NCBI GenBank assembly: GCA_025529335.1 | Contig: JAMYHX010000027.1 | Span: 1-64,000 of the forward strand | DNA length: 64,000 bases | Source: Rhizopus sp. PT2906 | Taxonomy: Eukaryota > Mucoromycota > Mucoromycetes > Mucorales > Rhizopodaceae | Direction of reading: 5' to 3' | In this document: positions 46,025 to 56,855 of the stretch, in pieces | Layout: each line of letters opens with the position of its first letter | Position numbering within the stretch: position 1 is the first letter of the stretch | Made by a program: the position numbers and the translations under genes | Notes under the pieces: generated by a model | The model's input: the letters and a program-made list of their open reading frames with translations, nothing else | Told to the model about the DNA's origin: nothing | Database searches by the model: none

Positions 46025-47693
46025 TTAATATGTACCCATTTGGTTTCTTGATGCATGTTCTACTAGGTCTAGTTGCGATGTTTCTCCATCATCAATTATC
46101 TGATCATCGTCTGTTATATGATTATTAGTGTTTTTGCTGCGGCTATTATATTCAAAGGAGTACTCATACTTTTGTGTCTCTATATCTGGCATTGCTAGTG
46201 AAGGTACGCTATCTGGGATATATATATTGTTTTTGCGATCCATGTTTGAATCTATTCGTGGAATAATATGATTGTTGTGCTTCTGGAACACTTGTTGGTA
46301 TTGCATTTGCTGCATCCTGAGCTCATCAAATGTGGCTGAATTAACGCCTCCTTGGCCATTTGAGCTTAAGGCACTGGCAGTGGCGGAGTATTCTTGTGAT
46401 GCAAAATTAGAGTAAGGTGTTGGATTAGATTTCTCGGCACTGGAAGATTTCAAGCCAAGATTAGCATTTTCATCTATTTTAGGACTGGAATAAATAGAAC
46501 AATATCAGTTACTGTAGGAGATAATTAATATAAATTTGCTTACTTAATTAGAATGGCTATAACCACTCCAAGGGTTGAAACAGCGCCAACAAAATTCCAT
46601 ATAGCTCCAAGCACAATAGATCCAGCCTTGTTGACAATAATAAGGTCTCTCAAAATTCCATAGAGTAATAGAAAGGTTGCAAACATCAGGACACAAACGA
46701 CGATAATACCCATGACGACTCGTATTTTGAAAATGCCGGTTTTGATCGATGTGTAACGAGGACCTCCTGTGCTACGAATTTTCTTTAAATGCTCTTCAAG
46801 GATGTGGATCAACCGCAGACCAGAGATAAGAACAGCTATACCAAGACTTGTACAGTGAATGAACCAAAATACATAGAGTAATCTTGTGAAAATGACGGCT
46901 AAGCGTAAATCTCTTTCTGCCATGATACCAGCTGCTAAAGACATGCTGTTGTTGAGAATAAATGGAGCTAAGAAAAGTGTTCCTCCAAAGAGATCAACCA
47001 ATTTAGGTGATGGTAACCAACTGTTTGCAATGACTTTATGGCTCTACAATCACATGATTAGTTTCTTTGTAAAGCATTCACCAATCAACTTACATCTGCC
47101 AGTGTTTGAGCAATACCAACAAGATATAAGGCAAATGCACCATAACCAAATTGCCATGGGAATTCAAACATGACTAAGCATATAATCAATAAATAGAAAT
47201 GATCAGCATAATTATATTAACGTACATGAACGTGAGATCAGGTCTTTTGCGATATCAGTGATTAAGATTATGCTGGATATTAGACGAACTAAATGGAATT
47301 GATCTGTTATTAATTGTGTATTGCTGATTTACATGCATAAAATACTTGCGTAAATTGTAGAATATAATAAATAGTAGCATACAATCAATTGGCTTTGGGC
47401 GAAAACATCCTTTACTTAAATTGATATCAACTAGTTGATGTCCTTTAATAAATAGTCTATGACATAAAAGTGCTGTGCCTGAAAAAAACAAAAAACAAAT
47501 GTTCTTTAGTAAACTATAAAGTTTTGCATATGTGACTTTATATACCCAATATCACTGTAATGCCCGAGATACCAACATTTATGCCATGAATGATCGTCAT
47601 AGCTTTTTCCTCTACGCAGTCTTGTAGAGTAAGCCTCCAATCACAGTGACATATTCCATTTATGCACACTCGTTCTAATGTCTGTGAATTCAT
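46025..47693 (-). CDS. Seven-transmembrane protein, receptor-like, unknown ligand
   Basis: Start at 47691-47693 gives a short extracellular-type N-terminus with paired cysteines (RVCINGICHCDWRLTLQDC). Seven hydrophobic segments follow: GINVGISGITVILGTALLC, FHLVRLISSIILITD, FEFPWQFGYGAFALYLVG, LFGGTLFLAPFILNNSMSL, LLYVFWFIHCTSLGIAVLI, VVMGIIVVCVLMFATFLLL and GSIVLGAIWNFVGAVSTLGV. The tail of about 150 residues is hydrophilic, Ser/Asn/Asp-rich (SSSAEKSNPTPYSNFA ... NQMGTY), consistent with a cytosolic, phosphorylated C-terminus. About six exons; one donor (GATT-GTATGC near 47385) is chosen because it yields the second TM segment. The topology is GPCR-like, but no family motif (such as DRY or NPxxY) is visible. 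A THH1/TOM-like protein is an alternative. Confidence 0.65.
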
Positions 47694-49309
47694 TTATAAA
47701 AGGGCAAAAGTGAAGAAAGAAAAAAGCGAAAGAAAAAGTGAATTTTAAAATCATTGTCAGTGAACCCAAGAAATCGGGTTGACAGCCAAACAAATTAATT
47801 ATTTTCTCTCCGCCTTTTCAAATTTTCACGGCAGTGTTACGTTAACTATTGCTGTCTATTTCAACTTCCGAGACAAAAAATAAAGCGAGATAGAAAAGGG
47901 TAAAAGAAAAAGCAGGGAGATAATATAGCTATTCTGCGCTTTGATCATTTTACTGCATAAATTTAAGTTTGTTTCAAAATGAAACATTAACAAACAATGG
48001 AATTCTACATTAGAAGAAACTAAGCTATGCGTATCACTTATTCTATATTTGTATGAAATTAAACTTGTAGTACAGAAAATGAGACTAAAGAATATTTGTA
48101 CCTTGAGCTAAAGAAACACACATACACAAAGTTTAAGCACAGTCGTTGCTATAGTAATCAATTAAAGTTTTGCTGATATAGATGATCGCTATGATGCAGC
48201 CATAGCGGCAAGAAGGTCATATATTTTCTGTTTTTTCTTTATAGTAATGTGAACGTATAAATGATTATCCTTTCAAAATTAATTAAAAGCGTGCTTGTGT
48301 ATCGCACGCCTTGAAGTATTTCATTCAGATGAATGAAAGAAAAAAAAGATCACACCCATGGGAATATGCAATAATTTATTCACATTTTTATCTCATGTTA
48401 CCGTTACAAAATCAGTGTCTTATTTTAAAATGAAGATCTTGATATATCTTTGTCCCACAAAGATAATGCACTACTTTATTACTGTCCAATTGCATCTGTC
48501 GCCGAAAATCTCGTTTTCGCTAAAATGGCCAGCCCTCTCCTCTACCCTTCCCTTCTAGCTTATTACCATTAAGGTTTAACGTGATCGAGGGTCTTTTCTT
48601 CTGTACTTTCTATCGGAGATCGCTTTCGAACCGAAGATCCGCTGACAAATACTTCTTTACATGACTCCCTTAAAATACTCCATGCTTATACACATTATGT
48701 GTCTGCTTGTTGCCATTACACACTTTCATCAAGTCATATATACGAAGTATCTTTGTGTTTAATAATCTGATCTGTATTACTGCCGGAACACACGTGTGAC
48801 TATACAAACAACACTTGGCATATTTGCTTTGTGTTATATTACATGTTTCTCTTCCTCTCCGCTTTCTAAAACCTTCTTTGCCTACAGCTTGGTTTTTCAA
48901 GATACATGACTTGCTCTTTATTTCTGTTGTTCAACAACTAAAATGCTCGTCATTTTATAACACTAATGCCTAGATTCATTACTATCCGTGTGAACACTAA
49001 CTACTCATTCTGATAGCTCTTGTTGAAAGATATGTACTTGGGATAGGATCAAGAGGATTCTCTTGTTCTTTTTTAAAACAGCTGCTCTTTAGTTGTTCAT
49101 TTAGCTTGTCTCTTTTGCTTTTGTAGCCTTTCTTTTTTTTTTTTTTTTCTCATGCTCACTAAACTTGCATCATATATTGTACTGACAGGAAGAAGAATAT
49201 CTTCTTCTTTTGTGCATGAATATATAATACTGTTAACCTCTAGCAATTGCATTTATTCCCCTTTCCTTCCCTTTTTTTTATTATTATTATTATTTATTTC
49301 CTTAGGTTT
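47694..49309. other. 1.6-kb intergenic region
   Basis: The longest uninterrupted gene-free stretch outside the repeat island. Frames are short and domain-free. A perfect hairpin CGCTATG-ATGCAGC-CATAGCG occurs at 48187-48207. Pyrimidine runs at 49127-49150 and 49270-49300 are the 3' side of the Y14 gene. No tRNA or snRNA recognised. Confidence 0.4.
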
Positions 49310-50021
49310 TTAACGTCTATTGGGGCTTAAGCTTCTGTCTCGTCTACGATCCCTTCTAGAACGATCATCATGCGAAGGCCCCTTAACAAAGGCATAGTCT
49401 ACTTTAATCGTCTCTCCCAAATATCTCGAGCCGTTCGCTTGCTCGACAGCTGCTTCTGCTTCTCTACGTGACTCGTATTCAATAAACGCGTATCCCTAAA
49501 AGATTATGTGTTTTTAGTACATGTTTGTGCATATAAACACGCTCCGCGCATTTTTCTATTACCTTGACATAACCTGTACGTCTGTCCAAGTTGAGATGCA
49601 CTGTTTTGACATCACCGTATTCTCTAAATTTATCTACTAAAGAATCTTCGTCTGTTTCTTCGTGTAGTCCACGAACAATAATGATCCATCCTTCAACAGC
49701 TAATATATTCATCGTTTTAGTTGACGATCGAGAATTTCACTAATAATTCTTACATCGAACAGGTTCGGAAACAACATCCATCATTTCACTTGCTCTTCCT
49801 CCTAAGCGTTTAAGTATGCCTCCTATATGTAATCGTTATTATGCTTACTTTTTTTTTCTAATGCGTTTTTTAATTACCTTCTTCTTGGTTTCCTCTTCCT
49901 TTAATTTTAACATCTACAATTCATTTCAATGTCTTTTAGTAAACAAGCTTGATTTAACAACTACTAAAGAAAACGCATATTTACCGTCATCGATATTCAT
50001 TCTGTCAGGAGATCTATTCAT
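49310..50021 (-). CDS. RBM8A: Exon junction complex core protein Y14 (RBM8A-like)
   Basis: RRM protein that pairs with Mago on spliced mRNA. Exon 1 encodes MNRSPDRMNIDD; two short exons follow (VKIKGRGNQEE and GGILKRLGGRASEMMDVV). The RRM exon begins AVEGWIIIVRGLHEETDEDS with LVDKFREYGDVKTVHLNLDR and RTGYVKGYAFIEYESRREAE, the Y14-specific 'VEGW...HEE...LNLDRRTG' signature. The tail is SR/RD-rich (DDRSRRDRRRDRSLSPNRR). About 160 residues. Budding yeasts lack this gene, so its presence supports an early-diverging, intron-rich fungus with an EJC. Confidence 0.92.
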
Positions 50022-50159
50022 TTTGACACACAAAAGTTTTTGTTTGAATAAGCAAAAAGGGAAACGAAGAAGAAAGTAAGCAAAAGAGCTATAATTCCAG
50101 TCACAGCTGTAGTCATCCAATGAAATTGCTTTCAAAATAAACACATATAATTTATTGAT

Positions 50160-53100
50160 TTATGTACTCTTGTTTTCAATTACATTTACAAATGCCCAGT
50201 CATAGTCATAATGAATCTCACGCGTATGAACATCTTCTACATGATAAAGGAATTCAAATTTGCCTATTGATAAGAAACAGAGCGGTATGTTGTGAACAAT
50301 CTCTTCATTCGATGGTATCTCTGGCAGGACAAGTTGAGAAACACCTTGCATCAGCATTTTCTCTGTCAGGTCATACTCCTTGGCTCCGTCATTATAACTC
50401 TGCACAGCTTGCGTTCGTAAAATCAATTTCACGGGACGAACTTCAAACAAAAAGTTAATATCAAAGTATAATAATATCTTGTCATTGTTACCTTGTCTGT
50501 TCAAGATGGTTACATTCATCGTCACAAACGTGTTCACTGGACATTCAAATTGACGATGACCCGTACAGTGCTGTTCCTCGCCAGACATGGTAATGATGAA
50601 TTCAATATCTTGTTTTTTAAGTATGTTTAATTGAAGTGGTATCAGGCGTAGTGATGATCGTAAATTGATGACACCCTCGCGTCCTGTCGTTTTGCATCGC
50701 CATGTAGCCTTGACTCGATCCAATAGTAGTTCTCGGTACCAAAACATCTGGAGCTTAGCTCTTTCTTGCTCTGGTGCCATCTTGGGCCTCTGAGACACTA
50801 CGAATTGTTTGTTGGGTTCAAAGCTTGGTATAGGCTGGAGTCTTTGCTCAGAGGTTAGGTACAGTTTCTTCAGCGGCAGGACAATTCTATTAAGAGAGCA
50901 ATAAGTCAAGGTGTGCTCATCAAATTCATTAATTTCTTACCTCTTTGTCAGTGCTGGTTGAATAGTTATGCGTGATTTCAATATTTCGCCCTCTGACACA
51001 TCCTCTGAACCAAGTTCACTATTGTCTATTGTGAATTCTACGTCAAAGGGGACAGTCCAGGCATTGCGAACATCCAGTGTAAGCAAGCAGTAAGGGTTCT
51101 TGTCGTTCTTGTCAGACGCCTTTTGTGTGATAAGCACAAGTTCTTCAACTGGCTGATTATGTGATCCAGAATCAGTACTGTCAAGTGTATTGATTTTTTT
51201 CAGTGCTTGTTCTACAGCATCTTCATTCACTGCCATGCTATCTCGAAGGTAAAGCACATCCCAGTTCAATGGTTCCAAATGTTGGTAAACTGTAATCATT
51301 ACTGGGAAATACAACTGTCTGGTGTATAGTGTTGTAGGTAGCTCTTTGCTTTGTTCCACCTGGTCTTGCCCTTGCATTGCTCTGTCGAGGTAACCATAGT
51401 CAATGTACACAGCACCACCAGTACTACAATAGAAAATGAATCAAACCATAGATCAAATATTGTAGTGCAACTTACCATCCTTGTTTCCCATAGACATTAA
51501 CCACTATATCCGTTGCCTCTTTAGGAAGTAAAGAAATCCTTTTACCAATCTGGTTATTCTCGCCCTTTGAGCCTTCCCAAGAGAATACAGGTGTTCCTTT
51601 TGTATAAAGTTCAATCTCATATTGCTCTTCAGGAGGAAGCTCAGGATTGACCAGTTTGGGGTGTGTTGTAGTTGAATCCGTAAAGGATAAAGTGATAAAG
51701 TCGACAGGGATGTGTCCAATGTTTTCAATTTGTATACAGATACGCGTCCTATATGTTATGTTTAAAGACTTGTTTTTTCTTTGAGAATCAAAGTCCTTAC
51801 ATTTCTCCTTCAAACAACATGACTGCTCCGTGCAATAGCGAGCTTGATTTTATTTTTAGTAATGGTTGATCTTCGATTACATTGATCTGCTGATACTCAA
51901 TTTCCTGTGATGTGTCATGATTAAGGTCCAATTCTATCCAACTGTTACAATTGTCATCATGATTAGAAGTAAGTCGTACAATACCTGGAGTAAGTGTCTT
52001 ATAGAGCGCTTGCAATCCACTAAGAAGAGATGTTGCGTTATTATTATTTAAAAATCACTTTCTATTTTATGCACTGTACCTATATTTGTATCCTTTGGAT
52101 TCAGCTGGTCTTAATGTCTTGTATTCCCTTTGTTTTACTTGCTCAACCTTTTGTTTTTCATAAAGAAATTCTTGTTCCGCAAAACCTGTTATTTTAATCA
52201 CACATCCTTTGATCGTCAACAATCCGGTTTCTACAGGAGTGCCCATTAACCTGATGGTCAAGGTATCATTTGCTGGAATAGTTGCAGCAGCTGGAACAGG
52301 TGAAAAGTCAACTCCAGATGTACTATAAAGAAATTGAGCCCATATTCAGAACCGCTCAATATATTCATACCTTAAAACAATGTTGCTTAATTCAAGATCA
52401 AATCCAAAAGGATTAGATAAAGTCACCTTGAATTCACATACTTCATCCTTGATCAGGTTTATCTGCGGCTAGGGGATAAAGTTCACCCGAAAAGGGAAGA
52501 AGTGAGCATGATGCATACAAGTTCAACAACTATGTACCTTGTCATCCTTCTTTTTTGCAAAAGGGTTGTAAATAAATGGATCTCCTGAATTGATTCTTCC
52601 CTCCTTGGAAGCGGCTAAAGCCTTTGCGATAAGTACAGGGTGTTGATAGATCGCCTTACGAGGTATGGGTTGAATAGGTTCAATCGATTTGACAATGTTA
52701 AATCCCCAATAGTTCACATTGTTGTCCATTTGCCCTGATCGTTTACTAATATTCACGATACGCTGAATAGAAGAAGCTAATCTGATTTGCTCGTCTTTGG
52801 AGATGTATTGGTACAAGTTTTTTAGCAAAACGGTTGTGTAATACAGCATAGATGCATGGTCTTGGATTGCTTCAGATATCACAATACACTCCCGCAGTAT
52901 GTCTATTTGAAGTGCAGGCCATCCAAAGCCTAACGTATTCACTTTCTTTGTAGAAGCTTCCTGTTGTCTCTGATATGTTTCGTTGATTTTGTTTTGTAAT
53001 ATTTCTAGAGCACCTCCATCGTGTACATTACTCTCTAATTCCAACCATAAGTTCTATATTCCGGTATTTTTTCATATCATTACCTCCAATGCCGTAAACT

Positions 53101-55155
53101 TCACATATCCTCTTCAAAACTTCTAGAATACCATCATCATTTTTATCGAGATGCTTCTTGTTTCCATTTACGGCGCTTGCGGCTGCGGCACGTCCTTGTA
53201 TCAACAGGGGCACCATACGATTCAGCATCTCATACATAAACCAAGCAGACTTTCTATGATATCCAATAACAGACAGAATTGAAGTCATGTGTGTCATAAT
53301 ATTGACTTGATCCATCATTGAGAGTTCATCTATATCAACCAACCAGATCTTTGTAACATATTTGGCGATAGAATACCTCGCAATACCGCTGTTCTTGCAC
53401 TTGACGAGTTCCGACATGGTCAAGAACCTGTCATTTCGCTGGTTCTTGAGATCTGTCATATCTGCATATACTACCTTTGCCAGCACTGCATCGCTCCAGC
53501 CGTTATTCAGAAAGACAAGTGTAAGAAACCGCGATATCTTGAGACAAGCCTCGGCAAATACGAGGCTAGGGATCGGTATGTTTGTCGAACTGTTTACTCT
53601 AAGATACGTCTGTACAGCGTCTTCGTACATTTCTGTTATCTCTGAAAAAACTGACTTTTGGTTCTCCACTCCTGTCTTGTCTGAAATAGGTGGCGGTCGG
53701 CTTGTGTCCTGCGGTGTATTTAGGTCGGTGGCTGTACCATTTCTGGAGATGATATGCTATGAATGATTTAGGGCTCAAGTTTGGTCTCTCTGTTTTTCCT
53801 TTTCGTTACCCCCACATCTGCTTGTAAGAAAGCCATCAAGAGCATCGTACATGCTAAACCTTCTTTTGCACTAGCAAGCCATAAATAATCAGAATGATCT
53901 TTGGTCATTTCGATGGCTTCATTGTAACTATTCAGGAAAAAAAAAAGTTAGCCATCATAAAGCCTTTAATAGATCATGCTTACAATTGAATCGCATCAGG
54001 TAATCGTCCAGCGAGCAAGTAAAAGTCTGCCAACAGCTTCTTGATTCTTCCTGGTGTCCTTTGCACTGTCTTTCCCGACTCACCACCAAGCACTAGATTG
54101 CTAAAGGTTGTCGATCTCGACAGGGACGGACGAGGGCTTGGAGGAGAGGCTGAAGTATTTTGTCTACCTGTGCCTGCTGCACTGGATGCTCGTTTTAAAA
54201 AGGAAGAAGAAATGGAAGATGTAGGTACGGGTTGTGAAGCGCGATTGTTTTGTTGGCCCTGTGATTTGCCACTAGGTGTGCTTGTGGAAGGTTGAGGATG
54301 GATACGGCCATTGGGCATATCATATTTCTTTGAAAAGGATCCCATGGGAATAGGTGATTCTAAAGCTTTCAAGCTCTCTATACGTTCAGCCTGTTGTTAG
54401 AGAGAGTTAGTATATGATGATCTTTGATATATGTATATATGACTGACAATGTTGGCAAACTGGTTGAGTATTTCGCTGGCAAAATCACAAATCATGGTGC
54501 TCATATAAAAAGACATGTTGCCTACATTTGGAATCATGATCAATCCCTTTGTATCGTCAGGTTGATTCTCTGTTGGGTCAAAGGCAAAGCATCGAGTGGC
54601 TATGGCTGTAGGATACTATTATCAATGCAAAAATAAATAAATAAAGGATGTCCTATTTTAGAAATCATTTCTATGGTGTACCTGAACAAGCATATCAACA
54701 AACTTTTGATATCCTTCACTAAGGTCCTTGTCTTTCCATTCTTGACAATCCATGATACCAATAACCTATACTTATCAGTGTTAATACCTTTTCTTTATCA
54801 ACTATTCTTTCTTTTTTACTCCAAAGATACGTCTGTGAGGCTGAAAGTCTTCGAGATGACTATGATCTCTGTTGTACTTGGTAACAAATTGGAAATGCAT
54901 ATGACCTTCTTGAAATACTTGGCTACTAAACTTGGCTTTTGGTAAACAGTCAGTCTATCTCCCCCTCTTTTTGTGTAATTCTTATTTACCATTGGCGCCT
55001 TTCTGAAGATCAGGTGTCACATCACCAAGACGAACTAGGCTAAACTTCTTTACAAGTTCAACATGACGCCAAAAGGACGACTTCTTTATGGGTGAAACAG
55101 GGACCAAGAGCACTCGTACACGACAACAAGAAGTGATATCAACTGCCAAGTCCAT
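50160..55155 (-). CDS. TRS120: TRAPP II complex subunit Trs120 / TRAPPC9
   Basis: Large subunit of TRAPP II, the GEF complex for Ypt31/Rab11 at the trans-Golgi. Start at 55153-55155 gives MDLAVDITSCCRVRVLLVPV, then SSFWRHVELVKKFSLVRLGDV and FGVIGIMDCQEWKDKDLSEG. A Ser/Pro-rich linker (54040-54330) interrupts the helical N-terminal part. The centre reads YEDAVQTYLRVNSS, KISRFLTLVFLNNGWSDAVL and EILRECIVISEAIQDHASM. The C-terminal half consists of beta-sandwich (ASH/Ig-like) repeats, e.g. INLIKDEVCEFKVTLSNPFG and RICIQIENIGHIPVDFITLS, ending FLYHVEDVHTREIHYDYDW. About a dozen short introns; roughly 1350-1400 residues, the usual size. Recognition rests on the N-terminal LLVPV region and the overall architecture. 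Confidence 0.85.
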
Positions 55156-55639
55156 AAAATATATAAAATTAAAAAAGGGGATATTATATAAAAAATAAGG
55201 CTTACTTTCTTTCTCTCTCTCTCACTCTTATTGTGCAACTCCAATTCACCGGAGATCAAACTTTATGAGCTTGCTTGACACATTCATTTGTTTAAATGAG
55301 TTCAGCCCATACACTATGGAAAAGAAGGGTATCCGGTCCAATTGTATTTATTTATAAAGAATTGTCCCCCCCTGGGAGAATAAGATTTTATATGCAGCAA
55401 TGTTTTATATTTAAAAAGCAGTAATAGGCAGGCAGATCAATTCATCCCCCCCCCCTCTTTTTTTGGCCTTTGGTCACAAAAGTTCATTTCTTTGTCAATT
55501 GTGCATTTGAACATAAAGTGTTTGTAAATACTTATGCAAGCAGATCCATCTTCTCCTCTTTCGTTAAACAGTAAAATAAAGTCAGTTATCATCGTCAATT
55601 TTTAATTTCTTTCTTTTTGTCTTTGTTGCTGTATATCTT
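55156..55639. promoter_or_regulatory. Divergent promoter TRS120 / steroid-reductase-like gene
   Basis: 484 bp, AT-rich with a C-run at 55446-55455 and pyrimidine tracts. No further gene. Confidence 0.4.
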
Positions 55640-56645
55640 ATGCTTTTCTTTCAATTTGACATGTTAAATATCCTTGTAGGGATCTGTAGTATTATAGCTT
55701 GTGCTGTTATCATCGTCAGAGAAGCACGTCCAGATACAAAGCTAAATTATTCCAAATTTGCAATAAATGGCCCATCTTGTGGCAAAATGGTAAGAACTGT
55801 CCATGATTTAAAGAAAAAAAAATCGAGCAATACATTTGTCATAGTTGCCTTCACGCACAGGTATGTTTATGATCTATGGTCCAGCTTTTACCATATCGCT
55901 CATATCAACCTGTCAATTAATCACAACAAATACCTTTGAGCTACAAAAAAACTATCGCGTGCTGCTGATGTCAGTGCTTATTCTTTTATATTACGGCAAG
56001 AGACTCTTTGTAAATCAACGCTTGTTTATCTCTTTATACACTTGCTTATCTTTTTCTTTTGCTTAGGAAGTACGCTTTATACATCATTACTCAGGACACT
56101 GCAGGCTTAGGGATTGCTTTACTATTGCTAGCTCATATGTGGGACTTACTGTCTTAGTAAAGATATTCACTGAACAGGTACCTCTGTCCTATGTTTCCTC
56201 GCACTTAATTTTGCTGGGCGTCGTATGCTTCATTATCGGAGAGTGTGTAAACTTTTATCACCATGTATTACTAAAAAACTTGCGAAAAGATGGCTCAAAA
56301 GAATATAAGGTATACTACAAACACATATTCCTTTACTGCTTTCGGCCGTTGACCCAATATTTCTTTAGATACCTAAGCATGGACTATTTGAATATATATG
56401 GTGTCCTCATTATGCAAGTACTAACTTTTTTTTTTGTATTCTATTTTCTGACATTTGGACAATAGTTGGCAGAGGTGGTTACCTTTTTTTCTATGGTTAT
56501 GATATCTCAACATTGGATCATATTTATCCTAAATGTTGGCTCATCTCTTTACTTAGCCATCCGAGCATATAATACAAGAGAATGGTATAAACAAAGATTT
56601 GATGAAATTCCAGCACGATATTGTCTTGTACCTTTTATCTTTTAA
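55640..56645 (+). CDS. 3-oxo-5-alpha-steroid 4-dehydrogenase family reductase
   Basis: ER membrane NADPH reductase of the SRD5A/DET2 fold. Exons join to give ILVGICSIIACAVIIVREAR, MFMIYGPAFTISLISTCQL, YYGKRLFEVRFIHHYSGHCR (the family 'KR-x-x-E-x-x-F-x-H-x-YSG' block) and VNFYHHVLLKNLRKDGSKEYK. Next come IPKHGLFEYIWCPHYLAEVV and an end NTREWYKQRFDEIPARYCLV-PFIF. This C-terminal pattern (N-x-x-x-H, LR, GLFEY, YLAE, HxWY-like) is the NADPH site. One intron, 56414-56465, must use a GC-AG pair (GCAAGT donor) to keep the FEYIWCPHYLAE motif. About 270 residues. Substrate could be a steroid, polyprenol or enoyl lipid. An alternative start is ATG 55661. Confidence 0.8.
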
Positions 56646-56855
56646 GCAACTAATAAACACATATTGAAAAAAGGGATTGAATCTCCTCTTCTTTGTTCCT
56701 GCCAAAAAAAAGGGGGCCAAATAGCTTGAGCAAACATTGCCATAAAAATACCTATTTGGCATGATTATCTATCACTCTTTTTGATTATTATTATTTGTTT
56801 AAAAAGACGGCAGTTTATTAAGATGAAGAGTGATTATAGATTAAGCTTTGTGTCA

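Noticed and set aside
48187..48207. Perfect 7-bp stem hairpin as a structured RNA or terminator
   Set aside because: A single short hairpin in 1.6 kb is expected by chance and has no neighbouring conserved signal.
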